64,000 nucleotides of DNA from an uncultured Clostridia bacterium (GTDB taxonomy: Bacteria; Bacillota; Clostridia; Oscillospirales; Ruminococcaceae): assembly GCA_947625195.1 (NCBI GenBank), contig CANQNK010000006.1:1-64000 (forward strand), read 5' to 3'. The notes below the pieces were generated by a model. The model saw only the letters and a list, made by a program, of their open reading frames with translations. It had not been told where the DNA came from and searched no databases. Position 1 is the first letter of the stretch. Each line of letters begins with the position of its first letter. Shown piece by piece: positions 57,593-64,000 of the stretch. A program made the position numbers and the translations under genes.

Positions 57593-58831
57593 CTACGACC
57601 TGTAATCTCCGTTTATTTTAACATAATCGTATGTGAGATCACAGCCCCAAGCAGTGGCTTTGCCATCGCCGTTACCTATATTTATATCTATGATTATTTC
57701 GTCCTCAAGCAGAATTTCCTTTGCCTTTTCTTCCGAAAACGCGATCCCTGCTCCGTTTTCACAAACGTAAATTTTTCCCTTTGAACTTTCAAGCGTTACT
57801 GACACATTATTTATGTCGAACTCAGCGTCTGCATAGCCTATCGCACAGAGTATTCTTCCCCAGTTTGCGTCTGCGCCGAACATCGCGCACTTAAATAGAG
57901 GAGAGCATATAACGCTTTTTGCAACTGTTCTTGCCGTTTCAAAATCTTTAGCTCCGTTTACGTTGCACTCAAGCAGCTTTGTTGCACCCTCGCCATCGGC
58001 GGCTAACATTCTTGTCATATTCATCATTACAGCGTACAATGCTTGTTTAAAGGTTTCAAAATTTGCATTATCACTCATTATCTCGTCGTTGCCCGCAAGT
58101 CCGTTCGCCATAACCGATACCATATCGTTTGTGGAAGTATCTCCGTCAACAGACAGGCAGTTGTAAGTAGTTTTAACGACCTCGCTTAGCGCCTTTTGAA
58201 GCATTTCAGCCCTGATATTGACATCAGTAGTTATAAAATTGAGGGTCGTCGCCATATTCGGGTGGATCATTCCGCTGCCCTTTGCCATACCGCCAAGGCG
58301 GCAGGTCTTTCCGCTTACATCAAACTCGACCGCAACCTGCTTCATTACCGTATCGGTCGTCATAATTGCATTTGCCGCCTTGTCGTTTCCCGTATACGAA
58401 AGCCCCTCGACAAGCGGTTTTATTCCGCTTTCAATTGGCTCTATCGGCAAAACCTGTCCGATAACTCCTGTTGAGGCAACTATAACCTCGTCGCTCGGTA
58501 TTCCGAGAGCATCGCCCGCAAGAGAACACATTCTCTCTGCCTTCTCCTCTCCGTCAGCGTTGCAGGTATTTGCGTTCTTTGAATTTGCAATGACCGCTCT
58601 CGACTTTCCGCCTGTTTTTTTAAGATGGACTTTCGTAACATAAATCGGCGCGCCCTTTACCTTGTTCTGCGTGTAAACGCAGGCGGTGTTGCAAAGCGTG
58701 TCGGAAACTATAAGCGCCAAGTCGTTTTTATTCTTATCAGAATTAAGTCCGCAGTTTACGCCGTTTGCCTTAAATCCCTTTGCGGCGCACACTCCGCCCC
58801 CAATAAATTTATCATTACCTTTTAGTATCAT
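57593..58831 (-). CDS. argJ: Bifunctional glutamate N-acetyltransferase / ornithine acetyltransferase
   Basis: ATG 58831 behind AAAAAGGAC fits the family better than the upstream in-frame ATG at 58900 (412 residues). The precursor is self-cleaved at Ala-Thr in His-Pro-Asn-Met-Ala-Thr-Thr-Leu (near residue 186), where Thr becomes the nucleophile. Lys-Gly-Ser-Gly-Met-Ile before it and Asp-Gly-Asp-Thr-Ser-Thr-Asn-Asp after it are conserved. It recycles the acetyl group from acetylornithine to glutamate. Absence of an argA or argE gene in the operon agrees with the acetyl-cycling pathway. Confidence 0.96.
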   Translation of the reverse strand: MILKGNDKFIGGGVCAAKGFKANGVNCGLNSDKNKNDLALIVSDTLCNTACVYTQNKVKGAPIYVTKVHLKKTGGKSRAVIANSKNANTCNADGEEKAERMCSLAGDALGIPSDEVIVASTGVIGQVLPIEPIESGIKPLVEGLSYTGNDKAANAIMTTDTVMKQVAVEFDVSGKTCRLGGMAKGSGMIHPNMATTLNFITTDVNIRAEMLQKALSEVVKTTYNCLSVDGDTSTNDMVSVMANGLAGNDEIMSDNANFETFKQALYAVMMNMTRMLAADGEGATKLLECNVNGAKDFETARTVAKSVICSPLFKCAMFGADANWGRILCAIGYADAEFDINNVSVTLESSKGKIYVCENGAGIAFSEEKAKEILLEDEIIIDINIGNGDGKATAWGCDLTYDYVKINGDYRS

Positions 58832-58868
58832 ATTATTGTCCTTTTTATCTGTATATCTTGATATTAAA

Positions 58869-59447
58869 TTATCTGAATTCTTTCCTGACAGCAAGCTCAA
58901 CCTGTGAACCTATACAATTATTGCCGTCAAAATCAAGCCTTATAATGAATGGCATAAAATCCACAATTTTCTTAAAGCATTCAAAATCAAACTTCGGATA
59001 AAAGTAATTTAATATAGTGCTCAACGCTGTTCCGTGAGTTGCAATAACTATATTTTCATTTTTATGCTCTAAAAGAACTTTTTTCAATGCTTTGATATTA
59101 CGCTCACGAACTTCATTTAAACACTCACCGTCTTTTATGTGATAATTAAAATCCGCCCATTGCTTTTGTATGTAATCAAAGAACCCTTCACCGTGCCAGC
59201 CTCCGGCGTCACGCTCTCTGAAATTCTCATCTGTGTGAATTTCCATATTAAGAGTTTTTGCAAGGTCACTAATCGTATCAATACTTCTCTTATAAGGACT
59301 AGACATCACAAAATCAATACCCTTGTTCTTTAAAACATTCGTAACCTCTAAAGAATCCCGAAGCCCCTCATCAGTAAGCGGTCTTGTCCTGTCATCATGA
59401 ATGTTCCTGTCAGGCTCTGCGTGGCGCACAAAATAAACTTTTGTCAT
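58869..59447 (-). CDS. Histidine phosphatase family protein in the arg operon
   Basis: GAGGAC fits ATG 59447 rather than the upstream ATG at 59459 (192 residues). The phosphoglycerate-mutase-like fold is shown by Val-Arg-His-Ala-Glu near residue 7 (catalytic His), Ser-Ser-Pro-Tyr-Lys-Arg-Ser, Phe-Arg-Glu-Arg-Asp, and Thr-His-Gly-Thr-Ala near 138 (second His). The substrate cannot be told. It is transcribed between argC and argJ with spacing like its neighbours, so it belongs to the operon. It is not a standard arginine biosynthesis enzyme. Confidence 0.85.
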   Translation of the reverse strand: MTKVYFVRHAEPDRNIHDDRTRPLTDEGLRDSLEVTNVLKNKGIDFVMSSPYKRSIDTISDLAKTLNMEIHTDENFRERDAGGWHGEGFFDYIQKQWADFNYHIKDGECLNEVRERNIKALKKVLLEHKNENIVIATHGTALSTILNYFYPKFDFECFKKIVDFMPFIIRLDFDGNNCIGSQVELAVRKEFR

Positions 59448-59483
59448 TTTTGTCCTCATTTCGTTATTTACACACTTAAAACT

Positions 59484-60437
59484 CTATTCAAGCCCTATTT
59501 TTTCATCAAGCCCCAGAACTATGTTCATACACTGAACCGCCGCACCGCTTGCACCTTTTCCCAGATTGTCAAGCCGTGAGCATAGCAAAACTCGCTCGTC
59601 ATTTCCGCAGACAAAAATCTGCATATTGTTTGTTCCCTCAAGAGTATTTGCAGCCAAAAAGCCGTCAGGCAAAGTTTCTGTAGCACCGAACTCTAAAACC
59701 CGAACAAAATGCTCATTTTTATAATGCTCGCTTAATGCTTTGTGTATGTCAGACGCTGTGTATCTGCCGTTCAAAAGCCTTGTTATTATCGGCACAGTAA
59801 CCACCATTCCCGCATAATAATTATCAACTATCGGATTAAACACAGGCGGATAGTCAAGACCGCAGATTTTCTGCATTTCGGGCAGGTGCTTATGATTCTG
59901 CGTAAGCGCATACTGCCTTGGGGAGTTATACTCATATGGCATTTCATCACCCTCATAGACGGCTATCATTTTCTTGCCTGCACCCGAATATCCCGACACC
60001 GCATGGCAGATAACTGGATAATCACGCGGCAGAATTCCTGCGGTTATAAGAGGGTAAACCAGACTTATAAATCCGCTTGCATAACAGCCGGGAACAGCAA
60101 TTCTGCTTGAGTTTTTTATCTTTTCTCTATGTGCTGAAGACAACTCGGGAAAGCCGTATACCCAGTCCGGATTTGTTCTATGAGCGGTAGATGCGTCGAT
60201 TATCTTTGTATGGACGTTATTTTTATCAATCAGCGATACGGATTCTATCGCCGCTTTATCAGGCAGACACAGAAAAGTAATATCCGACTCATTTATAAAT
60301 TTAGCGCGCTCACTTTTATCCTTGCGCTTATCTTCATCTATAAGCATTATCTCAAGGTCATCACGGTTTTTAAATCGCTCATAGATTTTAAGACCGGTCG
60401 TTCCTTCTTTTCCGTCTATAAAGATTTTTGTTTTCAT
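59484..60437 (-). CDS. argC: N-acetyl-gamma-glutamyl-phosphate reductase, short (type 2) form
   Basis: GGCAAAAG precedes ATG 60437. The 317-residue protein has Phe-Ile-Asp-Gly-Lys-Glu-Gly-Thr-Thr-Gly (NADP-binding start), Asp-Ala-Ser-Thr-Ala-His-Arg, the catalytic Cys in Val-Pro-Gly-Cys-Tyr-Ala-Ser-Gly (near 117), and His-Lys-His-Leu-Pro-Glu-Met. The short length and start are of the AGPR type 2 branch rather than the 340-350 residue type. It reduces acetylglutamyl phosphate to the semialdehyde. Confidence 0.93.
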   Translation of the reverse strand: MKTKIFIDGKEGTTGLKIYERFKNRDDLEIMLIDEDKRKDKSERAKFINESDITFLCLPDKAAIESVSLIDKNNVHTKIIDASTAHRTNPDWVYGFPELSSAHREKIKNSSRIAVPGCYASGFISLVYPLITAGILPRDYPVICHAVSGYSGAGKKMIAVYEGDEMPYEYNSPRQYALTQNHKHLPEMQKICGLDYPPVFNPIVDNYYAGMVVTVPIITRLLNGRYTASDIHKALSEHYKNEHFVRVLEFGATETLPDGFLAANTLEGTNNMQIFVCGNDERVLLCSRLDNLGKGASGAAVQCMNIVLGLDEKIGLE

Positions 60438-60458
60438 ATATCTTTTGCCTTTCGATTT

Positions 60459-61832
60459 TTACTTATCAATTTCTCTCAAAACATACTCTATCTGCGCCTT
60501 AACGCTTTCTGGCGCAGGTCCTCCTGCCGACTTTCTCTCGTTCACGCAGGTGTCAAGAGAAATAGCTTTATACACATCTTCATCAAAGCTGTCGCTCAGC
60601 TTTTTATACTCGCTTATCGGTAGCGTTTCCAAAGTAACTCCCAGTTCTATACATCTTGCAACCAAAGTACCCGTGATTTTATATGCGTCCCTGAAAGGCA
60701 GTCCCTTTTTTACGAGATAGTCCGCGCAGTCGGTTGCGTTTATGAATCCCTTAGCTGCGGCCAGTCGCATATTGTCACTTAGCACTGTCATCGTTGATAG
60801 CATCGGTATAAATGTGTTTATACAAAGCTTGACAGTATCGACCGCGTCAAATATTGCCTCCTTGTCCTCCTGCATATCCTTGTTATATGCAAGCGACAGG
60901 TTTTTCATCATAGAAAGCAAGGTGTTCAAATCTCCATAAACACGTGCTGTCTTTCCTCTGATAAGCTCGGTAACGTCGGGATTTTTCTTCTGCGGCATAA
61001 TGCTTGAGCCGGTTGCATAAGCGTCGTCAAGCTCGACAAACTTAAACTCCCACGAACACCATAAAATAATTTCCTCAGAAAAGCGTGAAAGGTGCATCAT
61101 AAGAATCGATATTGCGCTCGCAAGCTCAATACAGAAATCTCTGTCAGAAACTCCGTCAAGCGAGTTTTGAGTAATTCCGTCAAAGCCTAAAAGCTCGCAA
61201 ACTCTCTGCCTGTCTATCTTGTAGGTAGTACCCGCTAAAGCGCCGCTTCCCAAAGGCATCTGGTTCATTCTCTTGTAGGTATCGTCAAGCCTGCCGATGT
61301 CGCGCAAAAGCATATTTGCATATGCCATAAGGTGATGTGCAAAGGTTATCGGCTGTGCTCTCTGAAGATGCGTATATCCCGGCATAACGGTTTCAAGATG
61401 CACTTTCGCCATATCTGTAATGGTATGGACCAGCTTTACGGTTATTTCTTTTATTTCTTTTATCTCGTCTAAAAGATACATTCTTATATCAAGAGCTATC
61501 TGATCGTTTCTGCTCCTTGCGGTATGAAGGCGCTTTCCCGCGTCTCCGATCCTTTTTGTAAGCTCCGCCTCGACAAACATATGTATATCCTCGGCGGTGT
61601 AATCAAACTCAAGCTTTCCCGATTCAATATCCGAAAGTATTTCATTCAACCCGTCAATAATCTTTTCGCTGTCGGTTTTATCTATTATCCCCTGTTCTCC
61701 GAGCATAGTCGCGTGAGCTATCGAGCCTTTTATGTCCTGCTTATACATTCTTGCATCAAACTTGATAGACGAATTAAAGTCGTTCACACGCTCGTCTATC
61801 TCCTTTGAAAATCTTCCCGCCCACATCGGCAT
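60459..61832 (-). CDS. argH: Argininosuccinate lyase
   Basis: The frame extends to 61880, but AAAGGAGAG fits ATG 61832, the normal start Met-Pro-Met-Trp-Ala-Gly-Arg-Phe (457 residues). Signature: Gly-Ser-Ser-Ile-Met-Pro-Gln-Lys-Lys-Asn-Pro-Asp (near 285), His-Thr-Ala-Arg-Ser-Arg-Asn-Asp-Gln, and Pro-Gly-Tyr-Thr-His-Leu-Gln-Arg-Ala-Gln-Pro. It splits argininosuccinate to arginine and fumarate. It follows argG in the operon. Confidence 0.97.
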   Translation of the reverse strand: MPMWAGRFSKEIDERVNDFNSSIKFDARMYKQDIKGSIAHATMLGEQGIIDKTDSEKIIDGLNEILSDIESGKLEFDYTAEDIHMFVEAELTKRIGDAGKRLHTARSRNDQIALDIRMYLLDEIKEIKEITVKLVHTITDMAKVHLETVMPGYTHLQRAQPITFAHHLMAYANMLLRDIGRLDDTYKRMNQMPLGSGALAGTTYKIDRQRVCELLGFDGITQNSLDGVSDRDFCIELASAISILMMHLSRFSEEIILWCSWEFKFVELDDAYATGSSIMPQKKNPDVTELIRGKTARVYGDLNTLLSMMKNLSLAYNKDMQEDKEAIFDAVDTVKLCINTFIPMLSTMTVLSDNMRLAAAKGFINATDCADYLVKKGLPFRDAYKITGTLVARCIELGVTLETLPISEYKKLSDSFDEDVYKAISLDTCVNERKSAGGPAPESVKAQIEYVLREIDK

Positions 61833-61919
61833 AAAAATCTCTCCTTTAAATCCGTCTATAAAAGTCTGTAAGGGCAGCACGAAAAATGCTGCCCCGACAG
61901 TTTATTTTTCAACAATCTG

Positions 61920-63149
61920 TTATTTCTTATTGCGCTTCTGGTCAAGCTTAGCTTTCACCTTTATAGGAAGTCCGAACAGATTTATAAAGCCTGCCGAATC
62001 CTTCTGATCGTATACATGATCCTCGTCAAAGGTCGCGACCTCTTCATCGTAAAGAGTGTAGGGAGAAGTAACTCCGGCATTTATCATGTTGCCCTTATAA
62101 AGCTTTAGCCTTACATCTCCTGTAACCGTTTTCTGCGTTTCGGTTACAAATGCGGAAAGCGCCTCTCTTAGCGGGGTGAACCACTGACCGTTATACACGA
62201 TATCCGCAAACTTTATTCCCAGATACTGCTTTACCCTTGCGGTTTCCTTGTCGATAGTTATAGTCTCCAAAACCTCATGCGCACGGTAAAGTATCGCTCC
62301 TCCCGGAGTTTCATAAACACCTCTTGACTTCATACCTACAAGGCGGTTTTCTACCAGATCCTCAATGCCTATTCCGTTTTCCCCGCCGAGCTTGTTAAGC
62401 GTTTTTACTATCTCAACTCCGCTCATCTCCTTGCCGTCGATAGCGGTAGGCACTCCCTTTTCAAAGTGGATAGTAACATATGTCGGCTTATCCGGCGCCT
62501 GAATAGGCGATACGCCAAGCTCAAGAAATCCCTCCTTCTCATACTGAGGCTCGTTTGCAGGGTCTTCAAGATCAAGTCCCTCATGAGAAAGATGCCACAG
62601 ATTCTTGTCCTTTGAATAGTTTGTTTCTCTGTTTATCTTAAGAGGTATGTTGTGCGCCTCGGCATAATCTATCTCCTCGTCTCTGGACTTTAAATTCCAG
62701 ATTCTCCACGGTGCGATTATCTTCATATCGGGTGCAAAGGCCTTTATCGCAAGCTCAAACCTTACCTGATCGTTTCCTTTTCCCGTGCAGCCGTGACAGA
62801 TAGCATCAGCGCCCTCCTTTATAGCGATCTCCGCTATCCTCTTTGCAATAATAGGTCTTGCAAAGGAGGTTCCCAGCATATATCTGTTTTCGTAAACAGC
62901 GCCCGCCTGTACAGTCGGAAAAACATAATCCTCAACAAACTCCTTGTTAAGGTCCTCAATATAAAGCTTAGAAGCGCCCGTCTTTAAGGCCTTTTCCTCA
63001 AGGCCTTCAAGCTCTGTTCCCTGTCCCACATCTCCGGATACAGCTATTACCTCACAGTTGTTGTAGTTCTCCTTAAGCCACGGGATAATGATAGATGTGT
63101 CAAGTCCGCCAGAATATGCAAGCACTACCTTTTTGATCTCATTTGCCAT
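61920..63149 (-). CDS. argG: Argininosuccinate synthase
   Basis: AAAAGGAGAA precedes ATG 63149. The 409-residue protein begins with the ATP-pyrophosphatase loop Ala-Tyr-Ser-Gly-Gly-Leu-Asp-Thr-Ser and contains [14 protein letters not shown] and Leu-Lys-Ser-Arg-Asp-Glu-Glu. It joins citrulline and aspartate using ATP. It is the first gene of the operon behind the promoter at 63191-63218. Confidence 0.97.
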   Translation of the reverse strand: MANEIKKVVLAYSGGLDTSIIIPWLKENYNNCEVIAVSGDVGQGTELEGLEEKALKTGASKLYIEDLNKEFVEDYVFPTVQAGAVYENRYMLGTSFARPIIAKRIAEIAIKEGADAICHGCTGKGNDQVRFELAIKAFAPDMKIIAPWRIWNLKSRDEEIDYAEAHNIPLKINRETNYSKDKNLWHLSHEGLDLEDPANEPQYEKEGFLELGVSPIQAPDKPTYVTIHFEKGVPTAIDGKEMSGVEIVKTLNKLGGENGIGIEDLVENRLVGMKSRGVYETPGGAILYRAHEVLETITIDKETARVKQYLGIKFADIVYNGQWFTPLREALSAFVTETQKTVTGDVRLKLYKGNMINAGVTSPYTLYDEEVATFDEDHVYDQKDSAGFINLFGLPIKVKAKLDQKRNKK

Positions 63150-63190
63150 TTTAATTTTCTCCTTTTGTTGGTTTTTACTTTCAAATGTAA

Positions 63191-63218
63191 ATTATACACA
63201 TAAATTTTCCAATGTCAA
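63191..63218 (-). promoter_or_regulatory. Arginine operon promoter
   Basis: On the minus strand TTGACA (63218-63213), 16-base spacer, TATAAT (63196-63191). A TTGAATAAA sequence (about 63222-63230) upstream resembles half of an ArgR box, a weak hint of arginine repression. Confidence 0.78.
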
Positions 63219-63262
63219 GCGTTTATTCAAAATAATTTATAAAAAGTTCCGATGATAGCAAA

Positions 63263-63297
63263 TTTCCTGCATATAACATGTATATATGCAGGAAAAT
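63263..63297 (-). terminator. Terminator-like inverted repeat before the arg operon
   Basis: TTTCCTGCATATA (63263-63275) is the exact reverse complement of TATATGCAGGAAA (63283-63295). It lies after the 63320-63610 gene on the minus strand. Confidence 0.6.
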
Positions 63298-63319
63298 ATG
63301 AATATTTATTCACTTTGGA

Positions 63320-63610
63320 TTATTTATGCACGCGCTTTCTTTGCTTTTCCATCTCGCTTATATTGATTCCCGCCGCTTTGAATTCCGAGTTAAGCCGGTT
63401 GTTGAGTCTGGCTCTCGCTGCGCGAACGTAAATATCAAGCGCGATAGCCGTTACCGCACACAAAACTGCAATTATGATAAGCGGTATGCCTGAACCGACA
63501 GACATTGCAATAATTGCCAAAATTACAGCCGCAATATATAAAACAAAATAAATCAACATCAGCACGCTGAGTCTGTTGACCTCCTTAACAGGGTCTTTAA
63601 TTTCTTTCAT
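63320..63610 (-). CDS. Small two-helix membrane protein, unknown
   Basis: AAAGGAG fits ATG 63610 rather than the in-frame start at 63640 (96 residues). A charged start (residues 1-15), two hydrophobic helices (about 17-36 and 41-62) and a basic, helical tail (Arg/Lys-rich, 65-96) are present. No family is recognised. It lies between trmB and the arg operon on the same strand, 13 bases after trmB, so it is probably co-transcribed with trmB. Confidence 0.6.
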   Translation of the reverse strand: MKEIKDPVKEVNRLSVLMLIYFVLYIAAVILAIIAMSVGSGIPLIIIAVLCAVTAIALDIYVRAARARLNNRLNSEFKAAGINISEMEKQRKRVHK

Positions 63611-63623
63611 AGTGTTTACTCCT

Positions 63624-64000
63624 TTACAGATATGCCACAAGTCTGTATATCTTACAGCCTTCGCTTAAAAAGCGCCGCTCGTATTCAGTGAGGATATTTC
63701 CCTCAAAGCCGCTGCCGTGAAGATCAAAAGTAACATTTTTTAGCTTAAAACCCGATTGTGAGAACTGCTCTATCGAAAACTCAAAAAAATGTGCGTTGTC
63801 GGTTTTCTGATGTATCTCTGCACCGTCAGCCATAAGCTTTTTATATATTTCAAGAAAACCGCTGTGTGTAAGCCTGTGAGACGCATACCGCTTTTTGGGA
63901 TACGGACAGGAAAAGTTTAAGTATATCCTGCTTATGCTTTTATTCTCAATAAATCTCGGAAGGTACTCAGCAGGCCCCAGCAGAAACTTAAGATTCTTAA
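63624..64000 (-). CDS. trmB: tRNA (guanine-N7-)-methyltransferase, N-terminus outside window
   Basis: The frame is open to the window edge and stops at 63624. The part seen (about 125 residues) has Arg-Ile-Tyr-Leu-Asn-Phe-Ser-Cys-Pro-Tyr-Pro-Lys-Lys-Arg and Arg-Leu-Thr-His-Ser-Gly-Phe-Leu, the TrmB motif usually read as NFSDPWPKxRH-xKRRL, followed by Lys-Thr-Asp-Asn-Ala-His-Phe-Phe-Glu-Phe-Ser. It methylates G46 of tRNA. The SAM-binding part lies beyond position 64000. Cys-Pro-Tyr replaces the more common Asp-Pro-Trp here. Confidence 0.9.
   Translation of the reverse strand, partial: KNLKFLLGPAEYLPRFIENKSISRIYLNFSCPYPKKRYASHRLTHSGFLEIYKKLMADGAEIHQKTDNAHFFEFSIEQFSQSGFKLKNVTFDLHGSGFEGNILTEYERRFLSEGCKIYRLVAYL

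Noticed and set aside
57344..57784. Plus-strand frame of 146 codons opposite argB and argJ
   Set aside because: A shadow of two well-supported minus-strand genes, with no ribosome binding site.

Overview
The window looks like a chromosome segment of a spore-forming, low-to-medium GC Clostridia, most likely a Ruminococcus-like member of the Oscillospiraceae. The reasons are the CotF-type spore-coat genes, a DUF6774-type small protein, strong TTGACA-17-TATAAT promoters, GGAGG ribosome binding sites, and VanY-like, QueH and high-molecular-weight rubredoxin genes of the clostridial kind. This placement is inferred from gene content only.

Positions 1 to about 38993 are most of an integrative conjugative element (ICE). 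Its transfer core runs left to right: replication-initiator-like gene (16210), DUF3991/Toprim primase-like gene (22579), VirB2-, VirB6/TrbL-, VirB3- and VirB4-like channel genes (23629-29776), two SSB/OB-fold genes, two ribbon-helix-helix-like accessory genes flanking a repeat-rich oriT candidate, a MobP3-like relaxase with Sel1-like repeats (32421), and a VirD4-type coupling ATPase (35674). No integrase or excisionase is visible, so the element's other end probably lies to the left of the window. The left part is accessory and partly decayed. It holds a secreted nuclease with a duplicated 5' end, a methyltransferase stub, a frameshifted reverse-strand gene, a 1418-residue Cna-B/SpaA-type adhesin, an unknown cassette bracketed by 58-bp direct repeats, an sce7726 / sce7725 / radical-SAM module with a frameshift in its middle gene, and a five-gene SipW/TasA-like biofilm-fibre operon (12588-16153). 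Seven copies of a short hairpin (GTGGGACT-NNN-AGTCCCAC) punctuate gene junctions throughout the element.

From 39029 rightward the sequence is ordinary chromosome: tRNA-Ser(UGA), purC, an MFS transporter, small spore-coat-associated genes, two tRNA-Gln genes, a VanY-like protein that has lost its zinc ligands, a small Asn/Gln-rich protein, mscL, an AraC regulator, pheA (chorismate mutase-prephenate dehydratase), an esterase, a MarR-controlled heterodimeric ABC exporter with a clear operator, queH, and a flavoprotein-rubredoxin gene behind a structured leader.

The right end is a complete arginine biosynthesis operon on the minus strand (argG-argH-argC-[histidine phosphatase]-argJ-argB-argD-argF), transcribed from a promoter at about 63191-63218. 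It is followed by a small membrane protein gene and a partial trmB that runs off the window.

The best candidates for something under-described are the sce7726/sce7725/radical-SAM triad, the mobile SipW/TasA-like operon with its own wall or membrane tether, the tryptophan/tyrosine repeat protein with an A7 slippage site, and the dispersed hairpin family.
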